From AM-0621 sp964386705 (GTDB lineage: Bacteria; Planctomycetota; Planctomycetia; Planctomycetales; Planctomycetaceae), in assembly GCA_964386705.1 (NCBI GenBank), contig CAYLTY010000002.1, positions 1 through 64,000 on the forward strand: a stretch of DNA of 64,000 nt. Direction: 5' to 3'. Positions 1 through 8,190 of the stretch are shown here, one piece after another (the first letter of the stretch is position 1; every line of letters starts with the position of its first letter). Under the pieces are notes generated by a model. That model saw only the letters and a program-made list of their open reading frames with translations. It made no database searches and had not been told where the DNA came from. Both the position numbers and the translations under genes were made by a program.

Positions 1-1
1 A

Positions 2-1579
2 CTCGTGGTGGGCGAAGAGTTCGAACGCGACAAACTGCTCTCGCGACTGATCGACATCCAGTACGACCGCTACGACATTGAACTCTCGCGCGCGAAGTTC
101 CGGGCTCGCGGCGACGTCGTGGAAGTCTGGCCCGCCTACGAAGAGTTCGCGTATCGCATCGAGATGTGGGGCGACGAAGTCGAGAAAATCACGGTCATCA
201 ATCCGCTGACGGGCGAAGACATCCGCCGCGTCAGCAACATCTACATCTACCCGGCCAAGCACTTCGTCATGCCGCAGGAACGCATGGCCCGGGCGTGCAG
301 CGTTATCGAAGCTGAACTGCAGGAACGTCTGAAGTTCTTCAACGATCACGGCAAGCTGCTGGAAGCTCAGCGACTGCTGGCACGTACGCGCTACGATATT
401 GAGATGATGCGTGAAACCGGCTTCTGTCCGGGCATTGAGAACTACAGCCGCGCTCTCGCCGGACGCGAACCGGGCAGTTCGCCCTCGACGCTCTACGACT
501 TTTTCCCGGAAGACTTCCTGCTGCTGGTGGATGAATCGCACGCGACCATCCCGCAGGTCCGAGCGATGTGGGCGGGCGACAACTCGCGCAAGACAACGCT
601 CGTTGAGCACGGCTTCCGCTTGCCGATGGCGCTCGATAACCGGCCGCTCAAATTTGAAGAATGGGATCGCAAACGCGGGCAGACGATCTTTGTGTCAGCC
701 ACACCGGCAGATTGGGAACTCGAGCAAACCGGCGGCGAAGTCGTCGAGCAGATCATTCGCCCGACGGGACTGGTCGACCCGCTCGTGCACGTCTTCCCGG
801 CGCGCGGCCAGGTGCCGCACCTGATGGCCGAAGTCCGCAAGCGATCCGCGAAGGGTGAGCGTACGCTGATCACCACTTTGACCAAACGTCTGGCCGAAGA
901 CCTGACGACGTACTTCATCGAAGAAGGCGTGAAGTGCAAATGGCTGCACTCGGAACTGGACGCCATCGAGCGCGTCGAGGTCCTGCGTGAACTGCGCGAA
1001 GGCAAGTTTGAAGCGGTGATTGGCGTGAACCTGCTGCGTGAAGGACTCGATCTGCCCGAGGTGTCGCTCGTCGCCATTTTGGATGCCGACAAAGAAGGCT
1101 TCCTGCGCAGTGAGACCAGCCTCATTCAGACGATTGGTCGCTCGGCCCGTAACGTGAACGCCGAGGTCCTCCTTTATGCCGACACGGTGACGGAGTCGAT
1201 GCACCGCGCCATGGAGGAAACCCGGCGCCGTCGCGAGTTGCAGATGGCCTACAACGAAGCGCACGGCATCACTCCGGAAACGATTCGCAAGGCGATCAAA
1301 CGCGGTATCGAAGAAGAAGTCTCCGCACGAAAAGTCGTGCAGCAGATCGGTGGACAGGACGAAACGAAGTACATCACGCAGGAGTTCATCAACGAACTCG
1401 AAAGCGAAATGATGGCCGCCGCCGAGCAGCTCGACTTCGAACGAGCCGCTCAACTGCGCGACCGCATCATGCAGCTCAAAAAGCAAATGGGGCAGGAAGT
1501 TTCGCTCGACGATTCCGAACCCGCGAAAGCGCAAGTCAAACGGCCACGAGGTCGTCGCGGACAACGCGGGCGAAGGTAG
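2..1579 (+). CDS. uvrB: UvrABC excinuclease subunit B, 5'-truncated by window edge
   Basis: UvrB is the DNA-damage-verifying helicase-like subunit of nucleotide excision repair; it is loaded by UvrA and recruits UvrC. The reading frame is open to the left edge, so roughly the first 150 residues, including the Walker A motif, lie outside the window. What remains reads as UvrB throughout. In the visible part (numbered from the GTG at 5) are the DESH box at about 176-179, the SATP motif at about 231, the RPTGLVDP segment, the helicase motif VI region (QTIGRSARN, with Ser where Ala is usual), and the C-terminal UVR motif at about 464-498 that contacts UvrC. A basic Arg/Gly-rich tail ends the protein. 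It converges with hslU, with only 15 bp between the stop codons. Confidence 0.97.
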   Translation, partial: LVVGEEFERDKLLSRLIDIQYDRYDIELSRAKFRARGDVVEVWPAYEEFAYRIEMWGDEVEKITVINPLTGEDIRRVSNIYIYPAKHFVMPQERMARACSVIEAELQERLKFFNDHGKLLEAQRLLARTRYDIEMMRETGFCPGIENYSRALAGREPGSSPSTLYDFFPEDFLLLVDESHATIPQVRAMWAGDNSRKTTLVEHGFRLPMALDNRPLKFEEWDRKRGQTIFVSATPADWELEQTGGEVVEQIIRPTGLVDPLVHVFPARGQVPHLMAEVRKRSAKGERTLITTLTKRLAEDLTTYFIEEGVKCKWLHSELDAIERVEVLRELREGKFEAVIGVNLLREGLDLPEVSLVAILDADKEGFLRSETSLIQTIGRSARNVNAEVLLYADTVTESMHRAMEETRRRRELQMAYNEAHGITPETIRKAIKRGIEEEVSARKVVQQIGGQDETKYITQEFINELESEMMAAAEQLDFERAAQLRDRIMQLKKQMGQEVSLDDSEPAKAQVKRPRGRRGQRGRR

Positions 1580-1594
1580 CGCTTTGACGCTTCA

Positions 1595-2902
1595 CTACAG
1601 AATGAACCGACGCGGATCGTCCGTCTTGACGGCATCGGCGAGCGCCTCGTTGACGTAGGCGGCGTTCACAAGCACTCGGCATTTTTGCGGAGTCGGGGCT
1701 TCGAAGCTCACGGTTTCGAGCAGGCGTTCCAGAATTGTATGTAGGCGTCGTGCGCCGATGTTCTGAGTCGTGCGATTGAGTTGATGAGCGAGGTCAGCAA
1801 TCGCATCAATGCCATCGACGGAGAATGACAGTTCGACCCCGTCTACTCCCAGCAATTGCTGGTACTGCTTCGTCAGCGCTGAACGAGGCTGCGTCAGGAT
1901 GCGCACGAGGTCATCGCGTGTCAGGTCCGATAGTTCGACGCGAATCGGAAAGCGGCCCTGCAACTCGGGCATCAGATCGGCAGGCCGGCTACCGTGAAAC
2001 GCACCGGCGGCAATGAACAGCATGTGGTCCGTCTTGATGTAGCCGTACTTGGTCTGCACGGTCGTGCCTTCCACAATCGGCAGCAGGTCACGCTGCACGC
2101 CTTGCCGGCTGACGTCGGGACCTTGAGCCTGTTCAGCACCGCAGATCTTATCGATCTCATCAATGAACACGACGCCCCGGCTTTCGGCCAGATGCACGCC
2201 TTCGTCCTGAATCGAGTCCTGGTCGAGCAGTTCCTCAATCTCCTCTTCGACGAGCACTCTTCGAGCACTGTAGACGGGCACTTCGCGGCTACGCGAACGA
2301 CGTGGGCCAAGCCGCTCCATCAGGCCCTGCATTTCCATTTCGAGCTGATCGGCTCCAGCGTTGGACATGATCTGCAGCGGCAACTGGCGTTGAGTCACTC
2401 GGATTTCAACCAGCTTGTCTTCCAGTTCACCCGCCCGCAGTTTCGTAAGCAATTCGTCGCGCGAAGCAGGCAGCTCAGAAAAATCTGAATGCCGCTCCAG
2501 CATGTCAAGCAGTCGGTCTTCAACACGCAGTTTCGCGGCAGCTTCCACTTCACCGCGACGGCGGCTGCGGATCATGCTGATCGAGGCCTCGACCAGATCT
2601 CGGACGATCGATTCGACGTCGCGACCGTAGTAACCGACTTCCGTGTACTTCGTTGCTTCGACCTTGATAAACGGTGCGTCGATCAGCGAGGCCAGGCGCC
2701 GCGTGATCTCCGTTTTGCCGACGCCCGTCGGGCCGATCATCAGAATGTTTTTGGGCGTGATGTCCTTGCGAATGGACTCGGGCAACTGCATCCAGCGCCA
2801 GCGGTTTCGCAGAGCGATCGCGACGGCGCGTTTGGCGGCGTCCTGACCGACAATGTGCTGATCCAGTTCGGCAACAACTTCACTCGGCGTTAGCTCACGC
2901 AC
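1595..2902 (-). CDS. hslU: ATP-dependent protease ATPase subunit HslU (ClpY)
   Basis: HslU is the AAA+ unfoldase that feeds substrates to the HslV peptidase in the cytoplasm. The 435-residue protein shows Walker A (GPTGVGKT, residues 57-64), the pore loop GYYGRD at 90-95 (usually GYVG), an intermediate helical domain at about 110-235, Walker B (VVFIDEIDKI, about 244-253), a sensor-2 GARRL motif near 391, and the typical C-terminal RRFIL tail that docks into HslV. It starts with GTG at 2900-2902. That start overlaps the end of hslV by 13 nt, so the two genes are translationally coupled in the usual hslV-hslU order. Confidence 0.97.
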   Translation of the reverse strand: MRELTPSEVVAELDQHIVGQDAAKRAVAIALRNRWRWMQLPESIRKDITPKNILMIGPTGVGKTEITRRLASLIDAPFIKVEATKYTEVGYYGRDVESIVRDLVEASISMIRSRRRGEVEAAAKLRVEDRLLDMLERHSDFSELPASRDELLTKLRAGELEDKLVEIRVTQRQLPLQIMSNAGADQLEMEMQGLMERLGPRRSRSREVPVYSARRVLVEEEIEELLDQDSIQDEGVHLAESRGVVFIDEIDKICGAEQAQGPDVSRQGVQRDLLPIVEGTTVQTKYGYIKTDHMLFIAAGAFHGSRPADLMPELQGRFPIRVELSDLTRDDLVRILTQPRSALTKQYQQLLGVDGVELSFSVDGIDAIADLAHQLNRTTQNIGARRLHTILERLLETVSFEAPTPQKCRVLVNAAYVNEALADAVKTDDPRRFIL

Positions 2903-3450
2903 GTCAGTTCCTCAACAATCACGTTCTCATTGGTGTAAACATCGATGCCGGACGCGATGAGCAACGCCTCGCGGACGATCTCCGACGCACTCATCGTCGA
3001 ATGCCGCAGCAGGGCTCGCGCGGCGGCGATGGCGTAAGGCCCGCCGGTCCCGATACCGAGGATGTCGTCCGGAGTTTGCAACACATCACCCTGTCCGGTA
3101 ACCAGCAGGCTGTGCCGCGTGTCCACAACAATCAGCATCGCTTCCAGCTTCTTCAGATTGCGATCATTACGCCAGTCGCGAGCGAGTTCGGTGGCCGCTC
3201 GCTGCAGGTTATCCGGAAAATCCTTGAGCCGCTTCTCGAAGCGTTCGATCAATGTGAAGGCGTCGGCCGTCGAACCCGCGAAACCGACTAACACGTTGTC
3301 GTCGTGTAGGCGACGGATCTTCCGCGTATCCGACTTCATAATCTGTGTGTTGTACGTGACCTGTCCGTCACCGCCGATCGCGACGGTGGAACCGCGACGG
3401 ACGCTCAGAATGGTTGTGGAATGCCACACGGCACGAGAGTCGGCTGACAT
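2890..3450 (-). CDS. hslV: ATP-dependent protease peptidase subunit HslV (ClpQ)
   Basis: HslV is the threonine-peptidase subunit of the HslUV protease. I chose the ATG at 3448-3450 because it gives a 186-residue protein of normal family length; the frame stays open upstream but that part has no HslV similarity. The N-terminus is MSADSRAVWHS followed by TTILSVRR, so the catalytic Thr would be residue 12, exposed after removal of an 11-residue propeptide. The E. coli enzyme loses only Met, while some other bacteria also carry short propeptides. Downstream hallmarks are GFAGSTADAF, the LEAMLIV strand and GTGGPYAIAAARAL. The gene lies 76 bp downstream of the sugar permease gene and overlaps hslU by 13 nt. 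Confidence 0.96.
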   Translation of the reverse strand: MSADSRAVWHSTTILSVRRGSTVAIGGDGQVTYNTQIMKSDTRKIRRLHDDNVLVGFAGSTADAFTLIERFEKRLKDFPDNLQRAATELARDWRNDRNLKKLEAMLIVVDTRHSLLVTGQGDVLQTPDDILGIGTGGPYAIAAARALLRHSTMSASEIVREALLIASGIDVYTNENVIVEELTCVS

Positions 3451-3526
3451 GATCACTGCTTGAAGAGTGCGGAAAGAACCGATGCGGTTGATAGCGATTC
3501 GCGAGAGCAGGTGCACCACACCCACA

Positions 3527-4768
3527 CTAACCGGCCAATCGCCGTTGGCGCAGCTGATCGACAAACACCGCGGCAATGATGATCACTCCGAGGATGATGT
3601 CCTGAATCGGGTTCTTGAGTTCCAGCAGCGTGCAGCCGCTGGTGATGACGGCCATGATCGCCGCTCCGCTCAACGTACCCAGCACAGATCCGCGACCGCC
3701 GCTGAGGCTGGCGCCGCCGATAACCACTGCGGCGATGATCTTGAGTTCCAGGCCCGAGCCCGATGTCGGATTGCCGACTGACAACCGCGAGAACTGATAG
3801 AGCCCGGCCATACCAACAAAGAAACCAGCGAACGTATAGACCAGCAGCTTCGTGCGCGTCACATCAATCCCGCACAGTCGCGCGGTCGATTCGTTCGAAC
3901 CGAGAGCAAACACATAACGGCCAAACACGCTGTAACGCAGGATGCCCGCGAGGCCGAGAGCCAGCAGCAGGGTCAGCCAGACTCCAGCCGGCAGACCGAA
4001 CCAGAGCGCCTTCTGCAGCAGGCTCGTGAAGTTCTGCAGCCACTCCGGAACGCTCGACATCGCGGGCCGCACTGTGGTTTCGGACGCGATCATCTTCGCC
4101 AGACCGAGATAGATCATCATCGTGCCCAGCGTGACGATGAACGGCACGACTCGCAGCAGGCTGACCAGCAGGCCGTTGAACAACCCGCAGGCGCAGCCGG
4201 TGAGCACCGCCAAGAGCACCGAGACTGAGGCCGTCCAGAAGCGGCAGTTGCCGAGAGCGCTGCGTGACGCATTCAGTTCGGCTTGCAGCTTCTGTTCTTC
4301 CGCTTCCAGTTCAACCTTTCTTGTCGCCTGCTGCGGATTCGCAGCTTCATCAGCGCTGCGAATCTTCAGCAGATCATCGGTTACACGCTTGAGCTTCGGT
4401 TCAAGCTGGCTCACTTCTTTGCTGCGTTTTTCCAGTGAGTCGCGATGGATCACATCCCCGACATCCACCTTCAAACCCCACGCCAGCACGGTGGCACTCA
4501 AAGCGATGGCCGTACCCACCGACAGGTCGATGCCACCTGCGATGATGACCACCGTCATGCCGAGCGCAGCCACTGCAACGGTCGCTGTCGACACCGCGAT
4601 CGTGCGAAAGTTCTGCGCGGTGAAAAAAGTGTCTTCGCCCGCCTTCAGAAAGTCGGCGATCGAAAAGAAGACGATCACTGCTCCCAGTGCCAGGAACGGC
4701 CCGAGCACACTGGCGATCAGACTTCGATTGAACCACGACTTTTGAGGCACCGTTGCGTCAGCATTCAT
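3527..4768 (-). CDS. RbsC-type sugar ABC transporter permease with coiled-coil insert
   Basis: This is a membrane-spanning permease of the ribose/xylose/galactose ABC importer family (BPD_transp_2). The family signature GGIDLSVG is at residues 78-85. Further hallmarks are PFIVTLGTMMIYLGLA and a C-terminal GGASLSGGRGSVLGT motif, followed by the terminal hydrophobic helix and a basic tail. At 413 residues it is about 80-90 longer than RbsC. The extra length is a charged Glu/Lys/Gln-rich segment at about residues 108-173, between the GGIDLSVG helix and the next membrane span, and it looks like a coiled coil. No ATPase or binding protein flanks it; a sugar-binding lipoprotein of the matching family is encoded about 33 kb away. 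It is transcribed toward hslVU. Confidence 0.88.
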   Translation of the reverse strand: MNADATVPQKSWFNRSLIASVLGPFLALGAVIVFFSIADFLKAGEDTFFTAQNFRTIAVSTATVAVAALGMTVVIIAGGIDLSVGTAIALSATVLAWGLKVDVGDVIHRDSLEKRSKEVSQLEPKLKRVTDDLLKIRSADEAANPQQATRKVELEAEEQKLQAELNASRSALGNCRFWTASVSVLLAVLTGCACGLFNGLLVSLLRVVPFIVTLGTMMIYLGLAKMIASETTVRPAMSSVPEWLQNFTSLLQKALWFGLPAGVWLTLLLALGLAGILRYSVFGRYVFALGSNESTARLCGIDVTRTKLLVYTFAGFFVGMAGLYQFSRLSVGNPTSGSGLELKIIAAVVIGGASLSGGRGSVLGTLSGAAIMAVITSGCTLLELKNPIQDIILGVIIIAAVFVDQLRQRRLAG

Positions 4769-4994
4769 AACCAGATTCAGCTCGGTAGAAACTCAGCAGA
4801 GGATGTATTGTCCCGGAAACGATAACGCCCCTCGCCCCTCTGTTTGGAGCGCCGCGACAGGCATTTCTGCAAACCGGACGACTTCGGACGGTCTAACCTG
4901 CCCAGGCTTCTCTGGACACCGCCGCTGGCCTGCAAGAGAAATGAGTTTCATCCCGCCGTTGCGTTTATCCCTGTGCAATCTCACTGGAGAGTAA

Positions 4995-5453
4995 GTGACC
5001 GTTTCTCTGGCTCTAGGTCCGCTGTTCCTGGTGGGTGGTTTGTGGGCGTTAGCTCTGGCGATCAAGGCGCGAGCCAAACGTCGAGCGTTGCTGCGTAATT
5101 CACTACAGGTGAGCGGCAAAATCATCCGCCTTGAGGACACGACCAGCGAAGGCGACAGCGTGACGACCTCGGCACCAGTCGTGGAGTACAAGGTCGGTGA
5201 CCGGAAGTACGAGCTGGTTCTCTCTCCGCGTCAGAAGACGGACGACTGCCCGGTCGGCAAGAAAGTGGTTGTCTTCTACGAGCAAGGCAATCCGACCAAT
5301 TCGATCCATGAGTTGCGGATGTGGGACGTGAACCTGGCTTGTGTGCTGTGTTTGCTGCCCATCCTGATTGGTGTGGGCTTCTTCTACACCGCCTATCAGG
5401 AAGCTTCACAAACCCAAGACCTAGTGAAAACTGAGGCGTCCAAACCGTCCTGA
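4995..5453 (+). CDS. DUF3592-like two-helix membrane protein
   Basis: The protein has 152 residues. It has an N-terminal hydrophobic helix (about 4-25), a soluble beta-rich middle of about 80 residues with the patterns APVVEYKVGDRKYEL and GKKVVVFYEQGNP, and a second hydrophobic helix at about 112-132. The layout and the V-x-Y plus VxVxYxPxNP-like pattern resemble DUF3592, a family of unknown function. The GTG start at 4995 is supported by a GGAGA Shine-Dalgarno sequence four bases upstream. It is followed by a GC-rich hairpin repeat. No function can be assigned. Confidence 0.75.
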   Translation: MTVSLALGPLFLVGGLWALALAIKARAKRRALLRNSLQVSGKIIRLEDTTSEGDSVTTSAPVVEYKVGDRKYELVLSPRQKTDDCPVGKKVVVFYEQGNPTNSIHELRMWDVNLACVLCLLPILIGVGFFYTAYQEASQTQDLVKTEASKPS

Positions 5454-5498
5454 CTGCGAAGCCGACAAGCGGTGGATGGTCGGCTAGACTAACGACCG

Positions 5499-5540
5499 TC
5501 CCTCACCCCCGGCCCCTCTCCCCAAAGGGGCGAGGGGAGC
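5499..5540. repeat. GC-rich dispersed repeat forming a hairpin
   Basis: A CCCTCACCCCC-type unit runs into a near-perfect inverted repeat: CCCCTC (5513-5518), one mismatch, CCCC (5520-5523), an AAA loop, GGGG (5527-5530), one mismatch, GAGGGG (5532-5537). A sibling copy lies at 29801-29838 and a partial one at 41718-41742. It sits just after the DUF3592 gene, so it may also act as a transcription terminator. Confidence 0.7.
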
Positions 5541-5631
5541 GGTTTTGAGATTCTGATCTGGTGTCACACGGCAGCGTGGCCGTCAGATCAAAGGCTCTCT
5601 GCAACCTCGTTCGGATCAGCAGTCACGGCGT

Positions 5632-8049
5632 ATGAAGAACTTTCTGGAGTGGCACCTCAACATCCCGCCAGCTCAGCCTGGTCAGGGAACAGATTGGACA
5701 TGGCTGTCTCAGACGCCGTGGCCCGAGGGGATGCCACAATGGTTGGTGCTGGTGCTGATCGTCGCTGCGATTGGTTACGTGTGGTGGGTCTATCGGCGTG
5801 ATGCGTCGGGAGCATCGATTGGTTGGCGAATACTGTTAACCGGCCTGAGGCTTGCGGCGATTGGAACTGTGCTGCTGATCCTCACCGAGTTGACTCTGGT
5901 CGTAGAGCGCACCGGCCTGCCGTTCATGGCGGTGTTGATCGATGACTCGGCCAGCATGAACCTGGAAGACACGTATTCGGAAGTCGTCGAAAGCCGCGCG
6001 GCGAAGCAGTTTCTGAAGTCTGCTCCGAACAAAGCTCAGTCGCGGCTGGCGTTGGTGCAAGGCTTGCTGAATCAGCGTGAGGGAGAATTTCTCAAACGGC
6101 TGCATGCAACGCATCAGGTGCGAGTCTATCGCTTTTCTGATGTGGCAACTCCGGTCGGTGGACTGGAGTCGGAAAGCGGGAAGTCCGTCGAAGAGTTATT
6201 GAAGACAATCAACAACCTGCGAGCCGAAGGCACGGACACGCGACCTGCTGAAGCGATTCGAAAAGTGCTGGGCGACTTTCGCGGCTCGCTGCCCTCCGCG
6301 GTCGTCGTGTTCAGCGACGCCATCACTTCGACGGGCGACGTTGATCGGCTGTCCGTGGGTGCCCAACTCGCAGCGGCGAAGCTGGTGCCGCTCTATGCGG
6401 TTGGTGTTGGCACAGAAGAAGCGATGCACGACCTCAACCTGTACGACGTGCTGGTTGATGACACGGCCTTCGTTGATGACCCTCTGACCTTCACCGCCAA
6501 GCTGAAGTCGTTCGGCTTCAAGGGGAAGTCCGTCACAGTGTCGTTGCGAGAGAAAGACAGCCGCACGCCGCTGGTGACGAAGCAAGTCAACGCGGCAGAA
6601 GACGGCCAGACGCTACCCGTCGAACTGGTTTGGACGCCCGGCAAGTCGGGTGACTACGACCTGGTGCTGGAAGTGACTCCGCATCCGACGGAGGTCGACA
6701 AGAACAACAACAGCGAATCGCGTCAGGTCAGTGTGCGCGAGGGACGTATCCGAGTCCTGCTGGTGGATTCATTACCGCGTTGGGAGTATCGCGAACTCAA
6801 GTTCATGCTCGAACGCGAGAAGACTGTTGAACTGCACACGGTGCTGCAGGATGCCGACTTGGAGTTTGCCGATCAGGACGTCTCCGCACAGGCGCTGCGC
6901 GGTCGATTTCCGGTCAACAAGGACCAGCTCAACAACTATGACGTGGTGATTCTCGGCGATGTCGATGCCAAGCTGCTCGGCCCGACGGTCCTCGAAAACC
7001 TGCGTGACTTCGTGCGAGAAGCGGGTGGCGGACTGGTGCTCATCGCGGGTCCGCAATTCAACCCGGCGACGTATCGCGGCACGTTGCTGCAGACGCTGTT
7101 GCCCGTGGAACTCGACGGCCTGACGCTGCCGCCGGCGGAGATCACCATTGAAAATCCCTACCAGCCGACGCTGACTCTGGAAGGGCAGAAGAGCACGCCG
7201 ATTTTTCGCTTTGATGAAACTGAGCAAGAAAGCCTCAACGTCTGGAAACGCCTTCCCGGCTTCTACTGGCTGGCGGAAACACCGCAGCTCAAACCGGGCG
7301 CGACGGTGTTTGTGGAGCATCCCACCAAGCGGGGCAAAGAACGCGGCCTGCCAGTCATCAGCATGCAGCGGTTCGGTGCCGGCAAGGTTCTGTATCACGC
7401 GACCGATGAAACGTGGTTGTGGCGACGTCGTGTCGGCGATCTGTACTTCGGTCGCTACTGGGTGCAGGCGATCCGCTATCTGACTCGGTCGCGTTTGTTA
7501 GGGCAGTCCAAGCAGGCAGAACTCAAAGCCGACCGCCTCGTTTATCAACGTGGTGAGACCGTCAATCTCCGCGTGCGGTTCTTCAACGAGGCCGACGCTC
7601 CGCAAGCAGCCGATGGCGTGAAACTGAACGTTGAGAAGCGCGGTGGATCAGTTCAGGAAGTCGTGCTGGCTCGAGTTCCTCAAGCACCGACCGTATTCGA
7701 AGGTCAATTCCGTCGTGCAGCCGATGGCAACTATCACGCCTGGATCACAGCTCCTGATTTTCCGCAGGCACCGCCGTCAGTGGACTTCCGCGTCGAGTCT
7801 CCCGAGCGCGAGCTGCGCGTGCGCGGTTTGGATCGCAATGAGATCGCCGCTGCCGCAAAGATCTCGCGCGGCCGCAGTTATTCGCTGTCCACGGTGGAAA
7901 CTTTGCCCGACGAAGTTCCTGCTGGCCGGCCGGTGCCCATTCGTTCGGAAGAACCGATTCGTATCTGGAATCGCCCCGAGATTCTGGCCTTGTTCGTACT
8001 GCTGCTGACGACGGAATGGCTGCTCCGCAAACGCCTGCGGTTGATCTAG
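5632..8049 (+). CDS. vWA-domain membrane protein with glutamine-amidotransferase-like domain
   Basis: This is an 805-residue membrane protein. It has two N-terminal transmembrane helices (about 37-55 and 65-90), then a von Willebrand A domain that opens with the MIDAS motif IDDSASM (D104, S106, S108). Next come extracytoplasmic beta-rich segments and a Rossmann-like block around residues 435-500 (NYDVVILGDVD, GGGLVLIAG) resembling the class-I glutamine-amidotransferase-like domains of large planctomycete vWA proteins. One helix (LALFVLLLTTEWLL) and a basic tail end the protein. Related proteins usually sit with MoxR ATPase and DUF58 genes, but none are adjacent here. The substrate and role are unknown; metal-dependent protein binding is inferred from the MIDAS motif. 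Confidence 0.85.
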   Translation: MKNFLEWHLNIPPAQPGQGTDWTWLSQTPWPEGMPQWLVLVLIVAAIGYVWWVYRRDASGASIGWRILLTGLRLAAIGTVLLILTELTLVVERTGLPFMAVLIDDSASMNLEDTYSEVVESRAAKQFLKSAPNKAQSRLALVQGLLNQREGEFLKRLHATHQVRVYRFSDVATPVGGLESESGKSVEELLKTINNLRAEGTDTRPAEAIRKVLGDFRGSLPSAVVVFSDAITSTGDVDRLSVGAQLAAAKLVPLYAVGVGTEEAMHDLNLYDVLVDDTAFVDDPLTFTAKLKSFGFKGKSVTVSLREKDSRTPLVTKQVNAAEDGQTLPVELVWTPGKSGDYDLVLEVTPHPTEVDKNNNSESRQVSVREGRIRVLLVDSLPRWEYRELKFMLEREKTVELHTVLQDADLEFADQDVSAQALRGRFPVNKDQLNNYDVVILGDVDAKLLGPTVLENLRDFVREAGGGLVLIAGPQFNPATYRGTLLQTLLPVELDGLTLPPAEITIENPYQPTLTLEGQKSTPIFRFDETEQESLNVWKRLPGFYWLAETPQLKPGATVFVEHPTKRGKERGLPVISMQRFGAGKVLYHATDETWLWRRRVGDLYFGRYWVQAIRYLTRSRLLGQSKQAELKADRLVYQRGETVNLRVRFFNEADAPQAADGVKLNVEKRGGSVQEVVLARVPQAPTVFEGQFRRAADGNYHAWITAPDFPQAPPSVDFRVESPERELRVRGLDRNEIAAAAKISRGRSYSLSTVETLPDEVPAGRPVPIRSEEPIRIWNRPEILALFVLLLTTEWLLRKRLRLI

Positions 8050-8114
8050 TTGACGCGGTGCATTCGCGCACTTCCGCGACAACGGTGAATGTTTAGCTTC
8101 CGCATTCGAACCGC

Positions 8115-8129
8115 TGACGCTCTGCGTCA
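8115..8129. terminator. Short hairpin downstream of the vWA gene
   Basis: TGACGC and GCGTCA flank a TCT loop, giving a perfect 6-bp stem about 66 bp after the vWA stop codon. No U-tract follows, so calling it a terminator is tentative. Confidence 0.3.
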
Positions 8130-8190
8130 TGAAGCACTAGATTCTCGCTGACGGGCCAGTTTGTGTTTGCAGAACTGTGGAGCGCTCAAC

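Noticed and set aside
695..1564. Long minus-strand open frame (289 codons) opposite uvrB
   Set aside because: It is antisense to strongly conserved uvrB codons, with no recognisable product; it is a GC-rich codon shadow.
3451..3576. 42-residue N-terminal extension of HslV
   Set aside because: The extension shows no family similarity, and the ATG at 3450 gives the normal length with the catalytic Thr close to the N-terminus.
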